Positions 6,528 to 13,592 of a DNA stretch of 15,384 bases are shown in pieces; position 1 is the first letter of the stretch, and each line of letters begins with the position of its first letter. The DNA lies in NCBI GenBank assembly GCA_002341165.1, contig DDNL01000088.1:1-15384 (forward strand). Direction: 5' to 3'. Both the position numbers and the translations under genes were made by a program. This stretch comes from Shewanellaceae bacterium UBA2521. GTDB lineage: Bacteria; Pseudomonadota; Gammaproteobacteria; Enterobacterales; Shewanellaceae. A model generated the notes under the pieces. That model was given only the letters and a program-made list of their open reading frames with translations. It was not told where the DNA came from and did not search any database.

Positions 6528-9500
6528 ACAGCGCCAACACATCAGACAAAATGGTCTGCGCTCCTTCTTTGCCCAAACAATCAAACAAAGGTACAACCAA
6601 ATGGCGGCGCACATATTTTTCCATTTCCGCAGGCACAACAGAAAATTCTTGTATAGCTTGCTGCACGACTTGATCCATATGAAAAGCAAGTTCTGTGAGT
6701 TTTGCTTCATGCGGGACATCAGCTTCGATATCTTCTCGTGCAAAGTACTGTTTAAATAAACCAAAATAAATGCGTGCTTGTTGGTGCTCTTTAAGCGCTT
6801 CAGGCAAATCATGGATGTCTTTATTTTGAACTTGAACCTCGAAATCAATAAGAAGCTGATAATGCTTCTCTGGTGCAAAAACCAAGCTCTTTATTTGCTC
6901 TTGTAACACTCTCAGTGATTCAGAAAAGTAATCTTGTGCATAACGATCATATTCAAAATCATGCTTAATCTTTTCTGTAATACGATGTATAAGCTGTTGC
7001 ATTTGTTGCTCAAGAGACGGTGCCTTTTGTTCGTCCAAATATGCAAGACGTGTAGAAGAGGGAATGTGCTGCGGATCTTGAACAATCTGATGCATATGCT
7101 TTTGTTTGAATGCACTATTCGCTGAGATAGTATATGGATCTTGCGGCTCTTTCGCCTCCTCTCGAGTTTGCTGGTTTATCTCCAACATACGTAACCATGT
7201 TTGTTGGTAATGTTGTCTAAGTGTACCTCTATATTCAGGCGACGTTTCATCAAACAAATGATCTTGATGATAAGTAGATGAAGCATAAGCTATATGTAAG
7301 CAATGGGTAAAGGCATCAAAGGTTGCATAAAAATGTTCTCTTTTTTTAGCACGTAAATCAATCCACTGTGTGTCTATCCACTCTGTTTTAGGTGATAAAG
7401 CAGCAACAAGTGCCTGATCAGAGCTCTCAAGTGTACAATCCGTAAAACTATGCCAAATTGCTTGATACAAGTCAGGTAACCTTTCATATTCAACTCTAAA
7501 AGAGCGGCAAATATCTTTAAGGCTTTTACTTTTCGGATCCAACTCTTTTATATATTCTTCTTCTTGATCCATGTCTAAACTCGAGACTTGACCTGAATAA
7601 TCAATAATATAACCAAACTTTTTATATGCTGATAAAGCATTCACATGAGTCATGGTATAGATTAAATCATGCTGTGATAAAACTTTATCTAAATAGAGCA
7701 CCGCATAACAAGGATTATGATGGTCAATCATATGCGTATCCGGAAAAATCAAAATATCAACTGGATCTTGGGTACGTGACTGCACATCTAAATCGGCTCT
7801 GGAGGTGACGATATAGGAGCTGACTTGACCCATCTGCTGTAATTGTGCGTGGTATGATTTTGCACTCGATATCTGCTCACATACTAATAAGCCTTGAAAA
7901 CCTAAAGGTTGAACATTTTGAAAGTGATCGCAGATATCTTGCGCAATCAAAGCATATCGACCTTGCTCTCTTAACTGAGCATGAGTAGCTTGATACAAAG
8001 GTTTTACACTTTGCCGCTCTTGTCCATTCATACAATAGGCCATACGATGACACCAAGCATCAAGCTCTTTTTCAGATTGAAGATCTAAAGTGCGTTCATC
8101 ATAGAGTAAAGGTAAAACTTGACCATCATAAATAGCTTGCGCTACATCATAGGTATACAGTAGCGGTCCAAAAACATGCTCTTGCTGATCGCTTTGCTCA
8201 AGAGGCGTTCCCGAGGCTGCAATATAAGCAGCTTGCGGTAACTGACGCTGTAACGCCTGGATATCTTCAGGCGAAAGAAGGTACAGTTCATCGACAAGAA
8301 CAATGATATCGGAGCTGGTGTTATAGCAATTTGATTGAGTAAGTGCCGAGGTAAACTTACGTATCGAAGAGAAGATCAGCTGCTCTGCGCCTTGACCTAT
8401 TTTTGTCGCCAGCTCAGTTCCTGTACGAACCAGCGTTTTTTTTTGATACTGATGATAGGATGAAGAGTGGAAATGCTGATTCAGCTTGGATGATACATCC
8501 ATTTGATTCGATACTACAACCAGTCGGCAAGATGTAAACCGAAAACAATAAAGTAAGGCGTGCACTAAAAACAAAAACATAAAAGATTTGCCTGAGCCTG
8601 CTGCATACCAGACTAATCCGCCACATCTTTGCCCCGATTTTTTAAATTGAGCCACTTGATCAAGTACTTGTTTAATGCCAAAAAATTGCTGATATCGCGC
8701 AATAAATCGTTGTTCAAGCCTATCGAAACGGGTATACAAATGCACTATTTCTAAAAGTCTTGCTGGTGTCAGCACACCGATCATGAGTCGATCTTGCTCA
8801 GTCAGCGTAATATGTCTTGCTTTGAGCGCAGCTTGGTAATAATTACGCATTCTAGAGTTGCGTGACTCAAATATACTGTTGAGATGCTGTGCTTGCAGTG
8901 GCTTTTTCTTTAACTCTAACATGTGATCACTTAAAAACTCTTGCTCTTGCCACTGTGACCAAAGCAGCTCTCCAGCAGAACAGGTTGCATAACGCCCCGT
9001 TTGGCCATTGATTTGAATGATAAGTTGGTTGTAAGCGAAAAAGTGAGGCATCTCATCAAAATAAGATAAATAGCTTGTGGCGTAGTCTTCATCATGCACG
9101 GAGGACTGCATGAAAGAGTCTTCTGAGGTGGTATCTATCATGACCCAAGGCAGGCCATTGACAAAACAGACTAAATCAAGGTGATACATTTGTCGATCGC
9201 GCATACCTAAAACATTGAAATCTTCTGTAACGTGAAAATGATTCTCTTCAGGATGCTCCCAATCAATCAATTTAATGGTTGCATGGCATTTTTTATGGCC
9301 TATAAACTCAGTCACACCCACACCATAAATAAGCAAATGATATAACTGTTGATTGGCTTTTTGTAAACTACCTTGTGTAGACAGCTTCATCAGCTTAGTC
9401 ACAATATGCGTAATATTCTCTTCAGAAAGTGGGTGATTTTGACCTTCGAACTCAACACACTGTGTATTTAAATAGGAGCGTAATGTGGTTTCTAACAGCA

Positions 9501-9633
9501 TGCAGTGCGCGTGCTGGCGCAGCTGATCACAAGTTTTAGTTTGAATAAACTCATAACCTAAATGAATAAGCTGAACCAAAGCATGAATCTTAGTGCTCTG
9601 TTCATCAACTGCATGATTCGCGGTGTAACTCAT
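6511..9633 (-). CDS. hsdR: Type I restriction subunit R homologue with degenerate nuclease and motor motifs
   Basis: Homologue of HsdR, the ATP-driven translocase/nuclease of type I restriction; 1040 aa, normal length and uninterrupted. In order: HsdR N-domain with HFHVTEDFNVLG and the nuclease core HLDLVCFVNGLPWVMIDTTS (151-170). Here Asp153 remains, but the usual E-x-K is D167-T-T169, so the catalytic lysine is gone. Then Walker A AAGSGKS (Lys349, intact). Motif II is VDELY (447-451) instead of VDEAH. Motif III is SGTPL. Motif V, normally around LLTGFD, reads HMIDHHNP (634-641). Motif VI, normally QAIARVNR, reads YTMTHVNA (659-666), losing both arginines. The helical C-domain that holds HsdM is present. 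I infer it still folds and perhaps binds ATP, but cannot translocate or cut normally. ATG 9633 is preceded by GAGGAGGAG; an alternative ATG at 9645 lies within that purine tract. Confidence 0.88.
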   Translation of the reverse strand: MSYTANHAVDEQSTKIHALVQLIHLGYEFIQTKTCDQLRQHAHCMLLETTLRSYLNTQCVEFEGQNHPLSEENITHIVTKLMKLSTQGSLQKANQQLYHLLIYGVGVTEFIGHKKCHATIKLIDWEHPEENHFHVTEDFNVLGMRDRQMYHLDLVCFVNGLPWVMIDTTSEDSFMQSSVHDEDYATSYLSYFDEMPHFFAYNQLIIQINGQTGRYATCSAGELLWSQWQEQEFLSDHMLELKKKPLQAQHLNSIFESRNSRMRNYYQAALKARHITLTEQDRLMIGVLTPARLLEIVHLYTRFDRLEQRFIARYQQFFGIKQVLDQVAQFKKSGQRCGGLVWYAAGSGKSFMFLFLVHALLYCFRFTSCRLVVVSNQMDVSSKLNQHFHSSSYHQYQKKTLVRTGTELATKIGQGAEQLIFSSIRKFTSALTQSNCYNTSSDIIVLVDELYLLSPEDIQALQRQLPQAAYIAASGTPLEQSDQQEHVFGPLLYTYDVAQAIYDGQVLPLLYDERTLDLQSEKELDAWCHRMAYCMNGQERQSVKPLYQATHAQLREQGRYALIAQDICDHFQNVQPLGFQGLLVCEQISSAKSYHAQLQQMGQVSSYIVTSRADLDVQSRTQDPVDILIFPDTHMIDHHNPCYAVLYLDKVLSQHDLIYTMTHVNALSAYKKFGYIIDYSGQVSSLDMDQEEEYIKELDPKSKSLKDICRSFRVEYERLPDLYQAIWHSFTDCTLESSDQALVAALSPKTEWIDTQWIDLRAKKREHFYATFDAFTHCLHIAYASSTYHQDHLFDETSPEYRGTLRQHYQQTWLRMLEINQQTREEAKEPQDPYTISANSAFKQKHMHQIVQDPQHIPSSTRLAYLDEQKAPSLEQQMQQLIHRITEKIKHDFEYDRYAQDYFSESLRVLQEQIKSLVFAPEKHYQLLIDFEVQVQNKDIHDLPEALKEHQQARIYFGLFKQYFAREDIEADVPHEAKLTELAFHMDQVVQQAIQEFSVVPAEMEKYVRRHLVVPLFDCLGKEGAQTILSDVLALLRKLS

Positions 9634-9671
9634 ACTCCTCCTCATAATGCTCTATTGTTCTACACAAAACC

Positions 9672-9699
9672 TTTGCGATTTCACGCGTGAAATCGCAAA
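9672..9699. repeat. Perfect 28-bp palindrome between hsdM and hsdR
   Basis: Two 14-base arms, TTTGCGATTTCACG and its exact complement, meet with no spacer around a central ACGCGT. The palindrome begins one base after the hsdM stop codon (minus strand), and the hsdR start is 39 bases further on. On RNA it forms a 12-bp stem with a CGCG loop, followed on the minus strand by GG and four Ts, a poor terminator tail. It could be an attenuator lowering hsdR relative to hsdM, an operator for a dimeric repressor, or a processing site. Its perfection makes chance unlikely. Confidence 0.85.
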
Positions 9700-9700
9700 A

Positions 9701-11221
9701 TTAACTGCCTTGAACATATCCTAAGGCTTGTAGATGAGATGTAATATCTTGATCAATACGATCAAGCTGCTTTTGTAACGCCTGCCTTTGTTGCAAAATC
9801 ACTTCAAGTTCTAAAGTTTCTTCTTGCTGGTACCTATCAACATACAATGAAAGGTTTAAATTGAAATCATGGTTCGCTATGGTTTGTGCTGTGACCACCT
9901 CAGCATATTGAGGCTTGTGTTCACGTGCATGGTAAGCTTGAACTATTTTCTCTATATGTCTTACATCCAAGGTGTTTTGAACTTTACCCGATATAAAATC
10001 TTGACTCGCATCCACAAATAAAACCGTCGAATCTTGCTTTTTTATTTTAAAAACAAGTATGACAGGAGCGATTTGTGTACCGTACAATATTTTTTCAGGT
10101 AAACCTATCACAGCATCTAACAGATTCTCTTCAACCAACTTTTGTCTAATCTGTGCTTCATACGCTCCGCGAAAGAGTACACCACGAGGCATGACCACAC
10201 CCATGCGCCCAGAATCAGGCTTAAGTGTCTTCAACATATGCAAAATGAAAGCATAATCTCCTTTAGTTTTCGGTGGAAGACCTCTATCGAAACGGTTAAA
10301 TCTATCGTTTTGAAGCTGTTCATAGCCCCATTGAGATTGAGAAAAAGGTGGGTGGCCTAAGATTAAATCAAAGGCGATAAGCTGGCCTTGATCATCTTGC
10401 AATTTAGGATTACGCAATGTATCTCCGCGCTCAATGCGATGATTGTCTTCATGATGCATAAACAAATTCATTTTTGCCAAAGACCAAGTTACACTTTCAA
10501 CCTCTTGACCATATAGAGCATACCTTTTTGAACCATTGAAATGATGCTTAATATAATCACCACATTTGAGTAATAAAGTACCCGAACCGCAAACAGGATC
10601 ACAGATGTCATCGCCTTCTTGTGGCTGCATTAGATCAATGAGTAAATCAGAAACTTGTGCAGGTGTATACAATTCACGCGTTGCGTGACGGTAATAGACA
10701 GAAAACTGCTCGAGCAAGTACTCACAAATGCGTCCCATGATTAAAGGCGTATGCTCTTGCTCATCCTTCTCAAATTTTACTTCAGCTATCAGTTCGAGAA
10801 CATGGCGCAAAATATCATTTTTTTCTTTTTCATCATCAAACTGATATTGATTAAAACTAACATCTTGAAACATAGAATGTAACTTATCTACATTCGCCAC
10901 TTCTACAATACGCAAAGCTCTATCGATACGCTCTCCATTACCCGCTTGAAAACGTGATTCATACAAAAAATAAAAATCAGTTTCTTTCGGTAAAGAAAAG
11001 CGCATGTTCTCAATTTGCATAACCATAATATCTTTTTGAGCGCCATATTTTTCATAAAGCAAATTGTGCTGTATCTTATAAACATCTGAAATATACTTCA
11101 AAAATAATAAGTTAAAAATCCAATCTTTATAAATTTCGGGTTGACACTTTCCCCGATAAGCTTCACAAGCGCGCCAAAAAGTTTGATTAATAGCCTCTTG
11201 ATTCTTTGCATTTTCTCGCAT
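9701..11221 (-). CDS. hsdM: Type I methyltransferase subunit M homologue with altered catalytic motif (HPPF)
   Basis: Homologue of HsdM, the N6-adenine DNA methyltransferase subunit of type I systems; 506 aa, normal length. The N-terminal helical domain is clear (NQTFWRACEAYRGK, then FNLLFLKYISDVY). The catalytic domain has LYTPAQV (185-191), the AdoMet-binding motif I DPVCGSG (208-214), YGQEVESVTWSLAKMN and GDTL. Motif IV is LGHPPFSQ: His290 replaces the invariant catalytic Asn of NPPF. The codon is CAC where AAC would be expected, one base (position 10354) away. The C-terminal parts (DYAFILHMLKTLKP, VVMPRGVLFRG, AVIGLPEKILYGT) are well conserved. AdoMet binding is likely; methyl transfer is doubtful. 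AAGGAG seven bases before the ATG overlaps the hsdS stop, so S and M are one operon. Confidence 0.92.
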   Translation of the reverse strand: MRENAKNQEAINQTFWRACEAYRGKCQPEIYKDWIFNLLFLKYISDVYKIQHNLLYEKYGAQKDIMVMQIENMRFSLPKETDFYFLYESRFQAGNGERIDRALRIVEVANVDKLHSMFQDVSFNQYQFDDEKEKNDILRHVLELIAEVKFEKDEQEHTPLIMGRICEYLLEQFSVYYRHATRELYTPAQVSDLLIDLMQPQEGDDICDPVCGSGTLLLKCGDYIKHHFNGSKRYALYGQEVESVTWSLAKMNLFMHHEDNHRIERGDTLRNPKLQDDQGQLIAFDLILGHPPFSQSQWGYEQLQNDRFNRFDRGLPPKTKGDYAFILHMLKTLKPDSGRMGVVMPRGVLFRGAYEAQIRQKLVEENLLDAVIGLPEKILYGTQIAPVILVFKIKKQDSTVLFVDASQDFISGKVQNTLDVRHIEKIVQAYHAREHKPQYAEVVTAQTIANHDFNLNLSLYVDRYQQEETLELEVILQQRQALQKQLDRIDQDITSHLQALGYVQGS

Positions 11222-11232
11222 CTATATACTCC

Positions 11233-11820
11233 TTATTCCGACGCTGCGCTTGCCATGAGTTCAGCAGCAATAATATGCATCTGCTGACGTCTATTCTCTA
11301 AAATATCATGTACAATTTTTGCTTCTTCTAAAGTCGATAAATAAAGCCGAGTAATAGCTTTTTGCTGTTCTATATCAGGTAAAATAATAGGTGCTTGTGC
11401 CAAAATAGGTTTGCGGATATGTGTTTGGGAGGAGCCTTCAGAATTTTTCAGAAAGTAATTCTGACAAGGAGGTTGATTCAGTTGCCAAGTGATAAACATA
11501 GGATCGACGGTATCACAGCATTCTGATTTAAATTGGATATGAAAAAATTGAGGAGCGCATACGGTATGCATCAAGACTTGAGCAATGCATACCGCAATAT
11601 TGCGTTGACCTTTTGCTACAAATAACAGATCGCCTGTTTCAACCCAATCAGGTTTTTTTTTGCCTGTTAGGTGCGCTCGTGAAATGCGATAGTAATTGAG
11701 CACGCCTTGCGGGTTTAAATCACGTAACTGAATGACACGAGTGGTTGCATCAGGATCAACTACGATTTTACGACGAAAGGGATAACCTGGTTTTATATGT
11801 GCAATATCACTGAGTATCAT
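11233..11820 (-). CDS. hsdS: Half-length type I specificity subunit (single target-recognition domain)
   Basis: DNA-recognition subunit of a type I system, 195 aa, about half the usual 400. It has one target-recognition domain opening with LSDIAHIKPGYPFRRKI, continuing through VIQLRDL, a GDLLFVAKGQRN strand pair and IRKPILAQAPIILPDIEQQ. One conserved helix follows (about 150-190, QQKAITRLYLSTLEEAKIV), which acts as the spacer that packs on HsdM. Half-size S subunits can dimerise to mimic a full one and read a symmetric split site, so this need not be a truncation. The ATG at 11820 has AGGTG five bases upstream. It is the first gene of the S-M-R cassette, 103 bases after phage gene D on the same strand. 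No second domain or remnant is seen on either side. Confidence 0.85.
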   Translation of the reverse strand: MILSDIAHIKPGYPFRRKIVVDPDATTRVIQLRDLNPQGVLNYYRISRAHLTGKKKPDWVETGDLLFVAKGQRNIAVCIAQVLMHTVCAPQFFHIQFKSECCDTVDPMFITWQLNQPPCQNYFLKNSEGSSQTHIRKPILAQAPIILPDIEQQKAITRLYLSTLEEAKIVHDILENRRQQMHIIAAELMASAASE

Positions 11821-11907
11821 AAGAGCACCTGATTCAAATAAGAAATCTTATACTTTTATAAATCATAGTTGATTTTAAGCGCAGTATCATGATTGCTGCA
11901 CAAACCA

Positions 11908-11946
11908 AGGCCGAAAAGGAAATTTACAAAACTTCCTTTAAAGCCT
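11908..11946 (-). terminator. Imperfect hairpin at the end of the tail operon
   Basis: AAGGAA/TTCCTT (11916-11921 with 11933-11938), flanked after four-base internal loops by AGGC/GCCT (11908-11911 with 11943-11946), overlaps the last codons of gene D. On the minus strand only four Ts follow. It may be a weak terminator or a structured 3' end of the tail mRNA. The remaining 85 bases to hsdS are AT-rich and could hold an hsdS promoter, but I see no clear -35/-10 pair. Confidence 0.3.
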
Positions 11947-12919
11947 GTATACGCGTTTGATAACCTTGTGTATTAATCTGGTGGTTTACTTGTGTAATCT
12001 GATATGTGCCTGCTAGAGGAGGCATGAAACCATCTTGCGTAGAGGTTTTCGCTTCAAGCTTCAACAAAGAATGAGCTAAATAATGAGGCAATCCAACACA
12101 GGTCAGCGACAATTGCGAACGCAGACGTTGCGATCGTGCCAGCTCAGCTTCCACCGCAGCTTGTGCTTCTTCTTGAGTATAAAAAAGTGACCGTAGAGTT
12201 TTACCAGGCTTATTGAAATCACCCAGTTTTACTTCTTCTTTTTGAGCCTTTTCTTTGTCATACCAAAAAGCTGTAACATGGCCTATTTTGACCCGTTCCG
12301 CTAAAGATAATTGATAAGAAATGACTTCAGGTTGAGTTAAAGTAAAATCAGGTAATACTTGCCCCGAAGAGGTTTCGGATTTGTTTCGGTCTAAAAATGC
12401 AATTTTATCAGGTAAATTCTTAAATAAAGCATTATACTTTTGTGCCAAACGCGTTAAGAATTGTAAATGATTTTCAGACTCTTGATGCACACTCAAAATA
12501 GGTATCGCAGCGAGTTTTTCACTGACTCTAGCTTCAACACCACAGTCTTGAGCTATTTCATTGATCACCTCACCAAGCGTCGTATCTTGCCAGGTTCGCG
12601 TTTGATAACCCACTAAGCTTTCGCGTAAATTTGTAGCTCGAGCATGAAGGGTCATAGTATGAGGAGGACCACTGAGTTCAGCTTCGTCAATAATGTAATC
12701 TCCTTTATATACTAAACCTTGTTCAAGATAACCTATATGCACGCGTAATAAAGTGCCCATGTGTGGTAGCATCAACTGCGCACCATGATTATCCAAAACT
12801 AACTTGAGTGTGTCGGATTGAAAGCCCACCTGATCATGAAGATCAAGAGCAATAACGTGATGTCGTAAGGCATCTGTTTTATCGATGCCATCAACATAAA
12901 TTTGATAAAAAGGCTGCAT
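11924..12919 (-). CDS. D: Phage tail baseplate hub protein, P2 gene D family
   Basis: P2 gpD-type (late control D) protein: the baseplate hub that links tail tube and spike and is structurally like T4 gp27/VgrG. 331 aa against 387 in P2. Visible family features are the N-terminal barrel (YQIYVDGIDKTDAL, then DTLKLVLDNHG and YKGDYIIDEAELSGPP), TMTLHARATNLRESL (88-102) and WQDTTLGEVINEIAQDCG (110-127). The second barrel follows with HLQFLTRLAQKYNALFK (151-167), and the C-terminal region ends AGTYQITQVNHQINTQGYQTRIQALK. Its start lies two bases after the gene X stop without its own Shine-Dalgarno, so translation is coupled. In P2 this is the last gene of the late tail operon, and that is its place here. 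Confidence 0.93.
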   Translation of the reverse strand: MQPFYQIYVDGIDKTDALRHHVIALDLHDQVGFQSDTLKLVLDNHGAQLMLPHMGTLLRVHIGYLEQGLVYKGDYIIDEAELSGPPHTMTLHARATNLRESLVGYQTRTWQDTTLGEVINEIAQDCGVEARVSEKLAAIPILSVHQESENHLQFLTRLAQKYNALFKNLPDKIAFLDRNKSETSSGQVLPDFTLTQPEVISYQLSLAERVKIGHVTAFWYDKEKAQKEEVKLGDFNKPGKTLRSLFYTQEEAQAAVEAELARSQRLRSQLSLTCVGLPHYLAHSLLKLEAKTSTQDGFMPPLAGTYQITQVNHQINTQGYQTRIQALKEVL

Positions 12920-12921
12920 AC

Positions 12922-13137
12922 TTAATCGAATAATGAAATAGAAGGTTGTACCTTAACGTTGACTCTTTTACGTTTTGGCAATGTTAGTTCAATACCAGCG
13001 GGTAAAGGCCCGCCATATTGCGTTAAATCACAAGTTCGGTTGAGCTCTAACAGCTCAATAAGATAAGATTCGCTACCCAACTGGTCATAACAAATTTGAT
13101 CTAATACATCACCCTCTTGCGTTATATAAAGTGCCAT
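12922..13137 (-). CDS. X: Phage tail protein X (P2 gpX family, LysM-like)
   Basis: Small P2 gpX-like tail protein of 71 aa (P2 X is 67). It is a LysM-like fold thought to join the hub and tail tube or spike. MALYITQEGDVLDQICYDQLG at the N-terminus and GGPLPAGIELTLPKRKR near the middle match the family pattern of GDtlD.ic...YG and LP.G..i.lP. The ATG at 13137 overlaps the gene U stop (TGATG) and has AAGGAG seven bases upstream; a GTG one codon earlier is possible but too close to it. The gene lies between U and D exactly as in P2. Confidence 0.9.
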   Translation of the reverse strand: MALYITQEGDVLDQICYDQLGSESYLIELLELNRTCDLTQYGGPLPAGIELTLPKRKRVNVKVQPSISLFD

Positions 13138-13592
13138 CACATCACTCCTTGTTGACCGTAATACAGTAGTTCAAGTTGAAATGTCATTTTTTTAGGCAGA
13201 CCACCTAACATGAACTCTGTACTTTCTTCTTGAATATGAGTAATACACCAGAAGTCTAAATTGAGTCCTGTGGCAGTAATAAGTTTGAGAGGTAAACCTT
13301 GCTCAGCTTCTAGTGCCATAAGTTGTACTTGATCAAATCCACCACGATAAAATGGATAAATTTCACCCGTTAAACTTTTTTTAATCGCGCCCAAGCCGGT
13401 AAACTGCAATCGTGGGTGCGTACCTAAGCATGCCTGTGACGCCCAATTATAATTAAACTCGGTTGTTAAGCTCTGATATGCAGCAGTATCTACAGAAAAA
13501 TGATATCCTCCAAGAGATAACATCTTATCAAAGTTTGTATCTGCTTTTGTACACTGGCCTAAATCAAGCATTTCACCGTCCCAATTATCCAT
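13137..13592 (-). CDS. U: Phage tail protein U (P2 gpU family)
   Basis: P2 gpU-like tail protein, 151 aa (P2 U is 159), which completes or caps the tail tube. Family-like segments: MLSLGGYHFSVDTAAYQSL (24-42), FNYNWASQACLGTHPRLQFTGLG (46-68), LTGEIYPFYRGG (74-85), then a C-terminal sheet ending KMTFQLELLYYG, which matches the final strand of gpU. The ATG at 13592 overlaps the tape-measure stop by eight bases and has GGAG seven bases upstream. Compared with P2 it has about 20 extra residues at the N-terminus, before the conserved core. Confidence 0.9.
   Translation of the reverse strand: MDNWDGEMLDLGQCTKADTNFDKMLSLGGYHFSVDTAAYQSLTTEFNYNWASQACLGTHPRLQFTGLGAIKKSLTGEIYPFYRGGFDQVQLMALEAEQGLPLKLITATGLNLDFWCITHIQEESTEFMLGGLPKKMTFQLELLYYGQQGVM

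Noticed and set aside
6498..6878. Minus-strand open frame of 126 codons within the hsdR 3' end
   Set aside because: Shifted frame of hsdR with Lys/Ser/Cys-rich low-information sequence; no ribosome binding site.
6511..11820. Ordinary functional type I restriction-modification system
   Set aside because: Overall gene content fits, but the motif IV change in HsdM and the missing nuclease lysine and motor motifs V and VI in HsdR argue against normal activity.
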